DNA of 6,213 nt from Collinsella sp. (GCA_022728415.1 JAIJJM010000136.1:1-6213); one strand, 5' to 3'; shown: positions 1 to 6,213, numbered from the stretch's first letter. The notes: generated from the sequence alone by a model not told the origin. Numbers and translations are program-made.

Positions 1-771
1 CATCTGACTCATGCGGACGGTTCCGTTTCTGACGTTGCAGTTGAGTGGGATGCCATTGACGCAGCTTCCTATGCCAAGACCGGCACTTTCACCGTCAAGG
101 GCGTCGCCCAGGACGATTCCCGTATGCCGGTCGAGGCGACCGTCACCGTGACTGGCACTGACATCTCCGGGGCGGTCGTCACGGCCGACCCCAACGAGTT
201 CACCGCAGACGGTGCTGCCAAGGAACCGACCGTAACCGTTACGCTCGATGGCGCGACGCTCAAGGAAGGCGCCGACTACACGGTGGCCTACACGAACAAC
301 GTCGAACCCGGCACCGCCACAGTGACCGTAACCGGCGCTGGCAAGTACTCCGGTACTGCTTCGGCAACGTTCACCATCAAGGCCGGCGAGCCCGGCTCCA
401 CGCTGGACAAGTCCAAGTTGCAGGCGCTTGTCGATAAGGTGAAGGGCTATAACAAGGCTGATTACCAGTCTGGTTGGGATGCTTTCGCCGCCGCGCTTGC
501 CGACGCGCAGCAGGTGTTGCAGAGCTCCACCGACCAGCAGGAAGTGGACAAGGCGCTGTCGCAGCTCCAGTCCGCCGCCGACAAGCTGGTCAAGAAGTCC
601 GGCGACTCCGGCAAGACCGACGGCAAGGACGACGGTGCCCAAAAGCCCGCCTCCAAGCCGAGCGACAAGATCAGTGACACCGGTTCCGCCGTCCTCGGCG
701 TAAGCCTCACCGCCGCGGCGCTGCTTGTCGCCGCTGCCGGAGCCTACGCCCTGCGCAAGCGCCAGTCCTGA
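1..771 (+). CDS. C-terminal part of a secreted, surface-anchored modular protein (Ig-like, FIVAR, sorting-like anchor); 5' end outside window
   Basis: The frame is open from base 1 and stops at TGA 769-771, giving 256 visible residues; no start is in the window. Residues about 1-53 look like the end of a bacterial Ig-like (Big_4 type) domain (VEWDAID, then GTFTVKGVA). Residues about 57-128 form a second beta-rich module with the pattern EGADYTVAYTNN, then GTATVTVTGAGKYSGT. Residues 136-199 are a FIVAR helical module (YQSGWDAFAAALADA). A polar Lys/Asp/Gly/Pro linker leads to ISDTG at 224-228, a hydrophobic stretch at about 230-250 and an RKRQS tail. This is the layout of a cell-wall sorting signal, but the motif is not canonical LPXTG. 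The visible part is accessory and anchoring. A glycoside hydrolase domain upstream is plausible because the neighbouring gene has the same ending, but that is inference. An ATG at 124 lies inside the Ig-like domain and is not a credible start. Confidence 0.9.
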   Translation, partial: HLTHADGSVSDVAVEWDAIDAASYAKTGTFTVKGVAQDDSRMPVEATVTVTGTDISGAVVTADPNEFTADGAAKEPTVTVTLDGATLKEGADYTVAYTNNVEPGTATVTVTGAGKYSGTASATFTIKAGEPGSTLDKSKLQALVDKVKGYNKADYQSGWDAFAAALADAQQVLQSSTDQQEVDKALSQLQSAADKLVKKSGDSGKTDGKDDGAQKPASKPSDKISDTGSAVLGVSLTAAALLVAAAGAYALRKRQS

Positions 772-779
772 TTGGCGTC

Positions 780-814
780 GCACTCGGCTCCCCTGGGTGA
801 GGGGAGCCGAGTGC
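780..814 (+). terminator. Strong GC-rich stem-loop after the first gene, possible terminator without a T-tract
   Basis: A perfect 14-bp stem (780-793 pairing with 801-814) encloses the 7-base loop TGGGTGA and begins 8 bases after the stop codon. Position and strength fit a transcript end or a 3' stabiliser. No run of T follows (CGAAGACGG), so it is not a textbook intrinsic terminator; it may work with other factors or only protect the mRNA end. Confidence 0.6.
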
Positions 815-851
815 CGAAGACGGATGATTGGGGCCCTCGCTCCACAAAGAG

Positions 852-861
852 TGAACGCTCA
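852..861. promoter_or_regulatory. Possible LacI-family operator (TGAACGCTCA)
   Basis: The site fits the pattern TGANCGNTCA with a central CG and matching TGA/TCA ends; only the fourth base pair breaks symmetry. LacI-family regulators commonly bind such sites, and bifidobacterial sugar genes are often controlled by them. It lies 19 bases upstream of the TATAAC box, near the expected -35 region, so a bound repressor could block transcription. A 10-bp match can arise by chance. Confidence 0.3.
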
Positions 862-880
862 TATTAAACTTGCGAGTACT

Positions 881-886
881 TATAAC
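881..886 (+). promoter_or_regulatory. Candidate -10 box TATAAC
   Basis: TATAAC matches the -10 consensus TATAAT at five of six bases. No good -35 hexamer is found 16-18 bases upstream (the region reads CTCATA). If used, transcription would begin near 893 and give a leader of roughly 280 bases that includes the hairpin at 901-956. I found no better-matched promoter closer to the gene; TTGATA at 1065-1070 resembles a -35 box but has no -10 partner at the right distance. Confidence 0.3.
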
Positions 887-900
887 CAAAAATGCGGCTT

Positions 901-956
901 CGCGTTGCCCCGGTCCCTCAAAACGGTGTCGTTTGAGGGGGGCGGGGCGTTGCGCG
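901..956 (+). other. Long imperfect hairpin in the leader of the GH43 gene
   Basis: Three stacked helices can be drawn: CGCG 901-904 with 953-956, GCCCCG 907-912 with CGGGGC 943-948, and CCCTCAAA 915-922 with TTTGAGGG 932-939. The last continues as CG 924-925 with 930-931 after a bulged A at 923, closing on the loop GTGT. No T-run follows, so it is not a standard terminator. It could be a leader RNA structure or an attenuator-like element. I recognise no known riboswitch family. Confidence 0.45.
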
Positions 957-986
957 GATGCATGAGAACACAGTTCGCGCTGGCAA

Positions 987-1001
987 ACGAAGCAGCTTCG
1001 T
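987..1001. repeat. Perfect 7-bp inverted repeat with a 1-base centre (possible operator)
   Basis: ACGAAGC and GCTTCGT flank a single A. The one-base centre is too short for the whole arm to pair as an RNA hairpin, so a dimeric DNA-binding site is the more natural reading. It lies about 175 bases upstream of the start codon. Confidence 0.35.
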
Positions 1002-1055
1002 CGGTGCGAAAAAGGCGCGAAACTAGGCCGATAAAGGAGCGGCCGACCGTCGCAC

Positions 1056-1074
1056 GATAACAATTTGATAACAA
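1056..1074. repeat. Direct repeat of GATAACAA, 11-base period
   Basis: GATAACAA occurs at 1056-1063 and again at 1067-1074, about one helical turn apart, in an AT-rich stretch. It is directly followed by an inverted pair AACAAA (1070-1075) and TTTGTT (1083-1088) with 7 bases between. The arrangement suggests protein binding but could also be simple AT-rich sequence. Confidence 0.3.
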
Positions 1075-1091
1075 AATCGATGTTTGTTTCC

Positions 1092-1109
1092 TGTTCAGGA
1101 AGCTGAACA
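1092..1109. promoter_or_regulatory. Perfect 7-bp inverted repeat TGTTCAG-GAAG-CTGAACA, operator or leader hairpin
   Basis: The arms 1092-1098 and 1103-1109 are exact reverse complements separated by GAAG. The centre is 75 bases before the ATG. As DNA it has the size and symmetry of a transcription-factor operator; as RNA it would form a small hairpin upstream of the ribosome binding site. I do not know which regulator would bind it. Confidence 0.4.
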
Positions 1110-1114
1110 CCGTT

Positions 1115-1138
1115 GATCAATAACTTCGATCCATAACT
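1115..1138. repeat. Direct repeat GATC(A/C)ATAACT, 13-base period
   Basis: GATCAATAACT at 1115-1125 and GATCCATAACT at 1128-1138 agree at 10 of 11 bases. The first copy overlaps the palindrome TTGATCAA (1113-1120). The repeats sit 38-60 bases before the start codon, a place where regulator binding would affect expression. Confidence 0.3.
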
Positions 1139-1164
1139 CAGCGCAAAAACCAAAACCCACAATC

Positions 1165-1172
1165 AGAGGAGA
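1165..1172 (+). promoter_or_regulatory. Ribosome binding site (AGAGGAGA) of the GH43 gene
   Basis: AGGAG at 1167-1171 ends four bases before the ATG at 1176. The spacing is slightly short but workable. The site fixes the start codon, which is also supported by the signal peptide that follows at once. Confidence 0.85.
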
Positions 1173-1175
1173 CAC

Positions 1176-4100
1176 ATGGATAAGTGGAAGAAAGCGGTGG
1201 CAGCTCTTGCAGCTGTCCCGATGCTGATGGCGTTGGCGCCAGCAGCAAATGCGGTTGAATCGGATCCCACCGATTCATCGGCCGCGCAGCGGGCGCTGGC
1301 AGCAGCCCTGAAATCAAATGCCAAGGCAGCGGCAGACAGCGATCTGCTCGCCAGTCTTGATTTCGACAACGTCGCTGCAGGCGCTACTGGCACTATTGTC
1401 GATGACACCACCGGCACCAAGGCGACCATCAACGGTGCTGCCGCAGTGGCTACCAGCAAGGACGGCACTGCTGCAGTTCGGCTCGGTTCTGGATTCTGGC
1501 TGAATGTGACTAAGTCGGACGATTCTGCCGTGCTCAAGGGCCTGGATGCGGTCACGATTTCGTACGATTCCAAGTCCGCCAGCACCAATCAGGGCTGGTC
1601 GGTATTTGCGGCACCGAATACGAATGCGCAGACCTATCAGCAAGAGCATTACCTCGGCGTGATGGATCGCACCACTTCGGTGAACGTTGAGCGTTACAAC
1701 AACGCTGGTAAGCGCGACACCACCGGCAATGTGAGCAAGGATGGTCTCGCCAGCCAGTGGCGTCACGTCGATTTGGTCATCGACGAGGCCGCTTCCACGC
1801 TGTACATTGACGGTGAGCAGGCCGCAACCGTAGCCCCAGCTGATGGCGCGAGCTTCGCTCAGCTCACCGATATTCTCGGCGCAGACGGCGGCGTGCTGCA
1901 GATCGGCAAGGCCAACTGGGTGAATGGCGAATACTATACCGGCGCACTTGACAACCTCAAGATTTACGGCTCTGCGCATACTGCTGACCAAATCAAGGAA
2001 GCCTACGATTCCACGAAGTCCGATGCCGCCAAGGCCGACGCTAATGCGCTGACCATTAACAACGGCAGCACTGATGTGTATTCCAACATCACACTTCCGG
2101 CCAAGGGCTCGGTTAACGGTTCCGCGATTACGTGGAAATCCAGCAACGCAAAGGTCATTACCGATGCGGCAGATGGTGACATCGCAGCTGGTGTCGTTGC
2201 TCGTCAGAAAACCGACACCAAGGTGACGCTCACTGCCACCATTACCGATGCTGACGGCAACACGGAAACCAAGGAATTCGAGCTGACCGTCAAGGCCGCC
2301 GTCGAACAGCCGAAGACCACGGACTATCTGTTTGCGCACTTCACCGGCACCGAAGGTAGCGCTACCGACGAGCAGATGTACTTCGCCACCAGCAAGGATG
2401 GCCTGAGCTGGCATGACACCCGCGAGTCCGGCGATCCGGTACTCAGCTGGAACAACAGCCAGACCGGCAACTCTCGTGGTAAGGACAACGGCGTGCGCGA
2501 CCCGTATCTGGTCCGCTCTCCGGAAGGCGACACCGTCTACCTCATCGCTACCGAGCTGAGCATCCATAACCGTGGCGGTTGGGGCGCGGCCACCGCTACC
2601 ACCAATGGCAGCACCAACCTAATCGTGTGGGAGTCGCATGACTTCGTCAACTGGAGCGAACCGCGCGCCGTTGACGTTGCCTCTCAGATTCCGGGAGCCG
2701 GCATGGCTTGGGCTCCGGAAGCCTACTGGGATGATGTGAACAAGCAGTACATGGTGTACTGGGCCACTGCTTCCGACGCGGACAACAAGTCCGGCGATCG
2801 CACCAATATGTACTACTCCACCACGCGTGATTTCGTGAACTTCACGACGCCTGTCAAGTGGATCGACCGAGTCAAGTCCGTTATCGATACCACGATGATT
2901 AAGGCCGATGACGGCTATTACTATCGTGTGTCCGGTGACACGTACCTCGGTGTTGAGCGTAGCAAGGATCCGTATGCCACAACGCTCACCACTGGTGACA
3001 CAATTGCGAATGGTTACTACAACACTGACAGTGATCCGAACCAGTGGACGCTTGTCGGTACATTCGGTGACCTGACTGGTACCGGTCTGACCGGTGCGCA
3101 GCTGGAAGGCCCGGAGCTGTTCTTCTACAATGAAGATGACGTGCAGACCAGTGATGCGGGCAAGAAGATGCTCTACGGTCTGATGTGGGACCAGTACTCA
3201 GCCGGTAAGGGTTACACCCCATACCGTTCTGCCGATTTAGGCAGCACTGATAAGGCTGATTGGGGCTTTGCCTCTGATGTGAACTTCGGTTCGCTCAAGA
3301 AGCGTCACGGCACCATCCTGCCTGTCACTGAAACCGAGTACAACGCAATCCTGAAGGCATTCGATAAGAACAAGGACACCGAGCCAGTCACACCCGATGA
3401 AGACGGCTCCGGTCCGATTGCCGAGTATGACTTCGAAGACAGCAAGGGTACCGACACCACTGAGAACAGCAACGACTTGACCTTCAACGGCAACGCCAAG
3501 GTCTCCGAGGATGCCGAAAAGGGCAAGGTGCTTAAGCTCGACGGCTCTGACGGCACCTACGCCGAGTTCCCGAAGGGCCTGTTCGATGGCCGTAACAAGC
3601 TGACTGTGCAGATGGATGTCAAGTCGGAGATCAATAAAAACCAGTTCACGTTCGCTTTCGGCCAGAACTCCACCAAGTACTACTTCCTGAAGTACAACAA
3701 CTCCGGCGAGCTCGCCAGCCGCATCACCACCAACTCGTATGGTGCGGAGGACGCGGCTAACGCTACGTTGTCTGGCAACGGCGCATGGCATCGTGTCACG
3801 GTCACGTTGGACGACAACGTGATGACCGTGTACTCTGACGGTGCGCAGGTGGCTCAGAACAAGGCGACCAAGAACAAGGTCACCGATTTGGGTAACGATC
3901 TGCTGGCCTACTTGGGCAAGTCCTTCTACAACGACCCATACTTCAAGGGTTCGTTCGACAATGTGAACGTGTGGAACCGCGCGCTCACTGCTCAGGAGGT
4001 CGAGAAGACCAGTCCGATTGCTCTGCAGGGTATTTCTGTGGGCACTGTGCCGTCTGACCCGAACTCGCTGCGTGGCACTGACGACCACTCTCAGGTGCGT

Positions 4101-6170
4101 TCCACCCTCGACTGGTCCGCGAAGACCGTCACCACCGTGCTCAACCGCCGTGGCGACGCGGCCAAGGTGCCCGTCAAGGTGACCGTCAACCGTGGCGACG
4201 ACTCCATCAAGCTCACCCTTGATGGTCAGGCGTTCACCAATGGTGGTACGGCCGACCTGACTAAGGACCGTACTTTGGTTGTCGATTTGGGTGACGGTAA
4301 TACGGAAACCTGGACGCTGAAGAAGGTCACCGTGGGCAACAACCCGGTGCTGCCCGGCCAGTACGCCGACCCGGACATCGACTACTTCGACGGCAAGTTC
4401 TGGATTTACCCGACCACCGACGGCTTCTCCGGCTGGAGCGGCAATTACTTCCATGCGTTCAGCTCCACCGACTTGGTGAACTGGACCGACGAGGGCGTGA
4501 TCCTCGATGTCAACAAGGACCACCAGCCGACCACCGATGGCGATGAGAACACCGCCATCTCCCCGTGGTCCGTGGGCTCCGCGTGGGCACCGACCATCGA
4601 GAAGAAGAACGGCAAGTACTACTTCTACTACTGCGCGAAGTTGCCGAACGGTCAGTCCGCCATCGGCGTGGCCGTGGCCGACAATCCGGCCGGTCCGTTC
4701 AAGGCCGCCGATCAGCCGCTGGTCACTCGCACGATGGAAGGCGTCACCGTTGGACAGGCCATCGACCCGTCCATCTTCACCGACCCGAACACCGGCAAGT
4801 CGTACATCCTGTACGGCAACGGTTCGCCCGCCATCGCCGAACTCAACGACGACATGGTGAGCATCAAGGCCGGTACGGTGAAGAAGCTCAACGGTCTGAA
4901 CGACTTCCGCGAGTCCGTGGTCGTCGCCTACCGCGACGGCAAGTACCACTGGACCTGGTCGTGCGACGACGCCAACTCCCCGAACTACCATGTGAGGTAC
5001 GGCGTCTCCGATTCCATCGACGGCACCATCACCTACAAGGGTGTGCTGCTGCAGAAGGATTCCTCCAAGAACCTGCAAGGTGCCGCGCACCAGTCCGACG
5101 TGCATGTGACCGACGCGGACGGCAACGACCGTTGGCTCATGGCCTACCATCGCCACTACACGCCGCTCGGCGTGTTCACCTCCGGCCTTGGTTACCACCG
5201 TGAGACCGCCATCGACGAGATCACCTTCGACGCGGACGGCCTGATGCAGACCATTCACCCGACCGACGAAGGCGTGTCCATTGAGATGGCCGATACGACG
5301 GCGCTTGATGGCGCGATTGGAGCGGCCGACAAGCTCGGCACCGATGGCTCTGCTTACACCGAGGCCAGCTGGAAGGCATTCGAGGATGCGCTCGCCGCAG
5401 CCAAGACGGCCAAGCAGACCTTCCTTGACTCCGGCCTGTCTCAGGCTGATGTCGATGCCGCCGCCAAGGCCCTGACCGACGCGCAGAATGCGTTGGAGGA
5501 GAGCCAGCCCGAGCCAGAGCACCCGGCCGCAGGCACGATCCTCTCCATCGCCGTGACCGCGCAGCCCGCCAAGGCCGAGTACAAGGTCGGTGAAGCGCTC
5601 GACACTGCCGGTCTGGTCGTCACCGCGACCGTGGCCGATGGCAACGGCGGCTCCGCCACCCGCGAGCTCGCCGCCGATGAGTACGAGCTGCTCGGCTTCG
5701 ACTCCTCGAAGGCCTCCGACAAGATGACCGTGACCGTGCAGTCTGTGGCCGATTCGACCAAGACCGCCACGTTCACCGTGAAGGTCGTTGCCGACGAGAC
5801 GCCGACTCCGGATCCCGATCTGGCCACTGAGGAAGAGCTCAAGCAGCTCGAAGATGCCATTGCCAAGGCCGAAGCCGAGAATCTGAACCAGGACGATTAC
5901 ACCGCCGATTCGTGGAAGGCTTACGCCGATGCGCTGGCCCAAGCGAAGAAGGTGCTCGCCAAGGAGAACGCCACCTCCACCGAGGTCCAGGATGCGATTC
6001 GTCACCTGACCGAGGCCCGCAAGGCCCTCGTGAAGGTCTCCGCTGATGGCAAGAAGCCGGGTGCCGTCATCTCCGACACTGGTGCCGCCGTCTTCGGCGT
6101 GGCTGGTACCGTGGTGGTCCTCGCCGCCGCCGGTATCGCCCTGACCATCTGGCGCAAGCGCCGTATCTGA
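1176..6170 (+). CDS. Secreted, surface-anchored double-domain GH43 glycosidase, probable alpha-L-arabinofuranosidase (GH43_22-like plus GH43_34-like)
   Basis: The 1664-residue protein probably releases arabinofuranose from plant arabinans or arabinoxylans at the cell surface. Residues 1-26 are a signal peptide (KWKK, hydrophobic core, ANA cleavage after 26). Then come LamG 1 (about 55-278), an atrophied Ig-like module (288-374), GH43 domain 1 (383-730), LamG 2 (748-944), an Ig-like module (948-1050), GH43 domain 2 (1054-1368), FIVAR (1373-1442), a Big_3-type Ig domain (1455-1538), FIVAR (1549-1621), ISDTG (1632-1636), a hydrophobic segment and an RKRR tail. Likely base, pKa modulator and acid are D442 (VRDPYLV), D571 (VIDTTM) and E644 (LEGPEL) in domain 1, and D1065 (YADPDI), D1197 (AIDPSIF) and E1246 (FRESV) in domain 2. 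The frame is intact. I recall B. longum BlArafE with this GH43_22/GH43_34 pair. Beta-xylosidase activity is the main alternative; the subfamily and substrate calls come from pattern recognition. Confidence 0.9.
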   Translation: MDKWKKAVAALAAVPMLMALAPAANAVESDPTDSSAAQRALAAALKSNAKAAADSDLLASLDFDNVAAGATGTIVDDTTGTKATINGAAAVATSKDGTAAVRLGSGFWLNVTKSDDSAVLKGLDAVTISYDSKSASTNQGWSVFAAPNTNAQTYQQEHYLGVMDRTTSVNVERYNNAGKRDTTGNVSKDGLASQWRHVDLVIDEAASTLYIDGEQAATVAPADGASFAQLTDILGADGGVLQIGKANWVNGEYYTGALDNLKIYGSAHTADQIKEAYDSTKSDAAKADANALTINNGSTDVYSNITLPAKGSVNGSAITWKSSNAKVITDAADGDIAAGVVARQKTDTKVTLTATITDADGNTETKEFELTVKAAVEQPKTTDYLFAHFTGTEGSATDEQMYFATSKDGLSWHDTRESGDPVLSWNNSQTGNSRGKDNGVRDPYLVRSPEGDTVYLIATELSIHNRGGWGAATATTNGSTNLIVWESHDFVNWSEPRAVDVASQIPGAGMAWAPEAYWDDVNKQYMVYWATASDADNKSGDRTNMYYSTTRDFVNFTTPVKWIDRVKSVIDTTMIKADDGYYYRVSGDTYLGVERSKDPYATTLTTGDTIANGYYNTDSDPNQWTLVGTFGDLTGTGLTGAQLEGPELFFYNEDDVQTSDAGKKMLYGLMWDQYSAGKGYTPYRSADLGSTDKADWGFASDVNFGSLKKRHGTILPVTETEYNAILKAFDKNKDTEPVTPDEDGSGPIAEYDFEDSKGTDTTENSNDLTFNGNAKVSEDAEKGKVLKLDGSDGTYAEFPKGLFDGRNKLTVQMDVKSEINKNQFTFAFGQNSTKYYFLKYNNSGELASRITTNSYGAEDAANATLSGNGAWHRVTVTLDDNVMTVYSDGAQVAQNKATKNKVTDLGNDLLAYLGKSFYNDPYFKGSFDNVNVWNRALTAQEVEKTSPIALQGISVGTVPSDPNSLRGTDDHSQVRSTLDWSAKTVTTVLNRRGDAAKVPVKVTVNRGDDSIKLTLDGQAFTNGGTADLTKDRTLVVDLGDGNTETWTLKKVTVGNNPVLPGQYADPDIDYFDGKFWIYPTTDGFSGWSGNYFHAFSSTDLVNWTDEGVILDVNKDHQPTTDGDENTAISPWSVGSAWAPTIEKKNGKYYFYYCAKLPNGQSAIGVAVADNPAGPFKAADQPLVTRTMEGVTVGQAIDPSIFTDPNTGKSYILYGNGSPAIAELNDDMVSIKAGTVKKLNGLNDFRESVVVAYRDGKYHWTWSCDDANSPNYHVRYGVSDSIDGTITYKGVLLQKDSSKNLQGAAHQSDVHVTDADGNDRWLMAYHRHYTPLGVFTSGLGYHRETAIDEITFDADGLMQTIHPTDEGVSIEMADTTALDGAIGAADKLGTDGSAYTEASWKAFEDALAAAKTAKQTFLDSGLSQADVDAAAKALTDAQNALEESQPEPEHPAAGTILSIAVTAQPAKAEYKVGEALDTAGLVVTATVADGNGGSATRELAADEYELLGFDSSKASDKMTVTVQSVADSTKTATFTVKVVADETPTPDPDLATEEELKQLEDAIAKAEAENLNQDDYTADSWKAYADALAQAKKVLAKENATSTEVQDAIRHLTEARKALVKVSADGKKPGAVISDTGAAVFGVAGTVVVLAAAGIALTIWRKRRI

Positions 6171-6182
6171 CCCCTCATTTGC

Positions 6183-6213
6183 AAAAAACTCTCACTGACG
6201 TTGAGTCAGTGAG
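6183..6213 (+). terminator. A-tract and stem-loop, likely terminator cut by the window end
   Basis: CTCACTGAC (6191-6199) and GTCAGTGAG (6205-6213) form a perfect 9-bp stem with loop GTTGA, starting 20 bases after the stop codon. Six A precede it (6183-6188). If a T-run follows outside the window, this is an intrinsic terminator; the A-tract would also serve as the T-tract for transcription arriving from the opposite strand. The right edge is not visible. Confidence 0.75.

Larger units (their letters stand above)
772..1175. other. Intergenic region and probable regulatory leader of the GH43 gene
   Basis: This 404-base gap holds no convincing gene. Open frames crossing it on either strand have arginine/proline-rich or low-complexity translations and no ribosome binding site that I can see. 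It is less GC-rich than the genes in parts, especially 1056-1165. It contains the stem-loop at 780-814, a LacI-like half-conserved palindrome (852-861), a -10-like box (881-886), a long imperfect hairpin (901-956), inverted repeats at 987-1001 and 1092-1109, short direct repeats at 1056-1074 and 1115-1138, and the ribosome binding site at 1165-1172. Confidence 0.7.

Noticed and set aside
725..1060. A 111-codon plus-strand frame in the intergenic gap
   Set aside because: It starts inside the first gene in another frame, runs through the strong stem-loop, and has basic low-complexity content with no credible ribosome binding site.
1056..1066. GATAACAATTT resembling part of the E. coli lac operator
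   Set aside because: Only one half matches and the symmetric partner is missing; in AT-rich sequence this is most likely chance.
1065..1070. TTGATA as a -35 box
   Set aside because: No acceptable -10 hexamer lies 16-19 bases downstream (TTCCTG and neighbours).
707..1162. A 151-codon minus-strand frame covering the intergenic gap
   Set aside because: It overlaps the anchor segment of the first gene, the stem-loop and the leader hairpin, and its translation resembles no family I know.
1314..2567. A 417-codon open frame on the minus strand
   Set aside because: It is antisense to the LamG/GH43 coding region, has no recognisable domain, and is a shadow of the real frame.
3237..6005. A 922-codon open frame on the minus strand
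   Set aside because: It lies wholly opposite the GH43 gene. Its translation is Gly/Val/Leu/Arg/His-rich with no recognisable domain, as expected from the complement of a GC-biased coding frame; the + strand frame has clear catalytic motifs.
1..6213. Transposon, CRISPR array, tRNA or rRNA
   Set aside because: No terminal inverted repeats with a transposase, no regularly spaced repeats, and no tRNA or rRNA signature were seen.

Overview
The window looks like Bifidobacterium, most likely the B. longum group. It is GC-rich and GC-biased at third codon positions. It carries two large secreted, modular proteins on the + strand built from Ig-like, LamG, GH43 and FIVAR domains, and both end in a sorting-like segment (ISDTG, hydrophobic stretch, Arg/Lys tail). 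Bifidobacteria use such cell-surface enzymes to strip arabinose from plant polysaccharides (arabinan, arabinoxylan, arabinogalactan). The species assignment is inferred from this architecture and was not tested by a search.

Layout: (1) positions 1-771 hold the 3' end of a surface protein: two Ig-like modules, a FIVAR module and a C-terminal wall/membrane anchor. Its catalytic part, if it has one, lies upstream of the window. (2) Positions 772-1175 are a 404-base non-coding gap with a GC-rich stem-loop just after the stop, a candidate -10 box, a long imperfect hairpin, several inverted repeats, repeated ATAAC motifs and a clear ribosome binding site. (3) Positions 1176-6170 are one complete 1664-codon gene for a secreted, anchored enzyme with two separate GH43 catalytic domains. 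The first resembles subfamily 22 and the second subfamily 34. Both keep the three acidic residues expected of an inverting GH43 enzyme. (4) Positions 6171-6213 hold an A-tract and a perfect 9-bp stem cut by the window edge, probably a terminator.

The two proteins are probably co-located members of an arabinose-polysaccharide locus, each anchored outside the cell. The strong stem-loop and long leader between them suggest the second gene has its own promoter. The double-GH43 architecture is known: I recall a B. longum GH43_22/GH43_34 alpha-L-arabinofuranosidase called BlArafE. I therefore do not claim a new system. The least explained parts are the leader region (780-1175), the non-canonical ISDTG sorting motif, and the Ig-like module between LamG 2 and the second GH43 domain.
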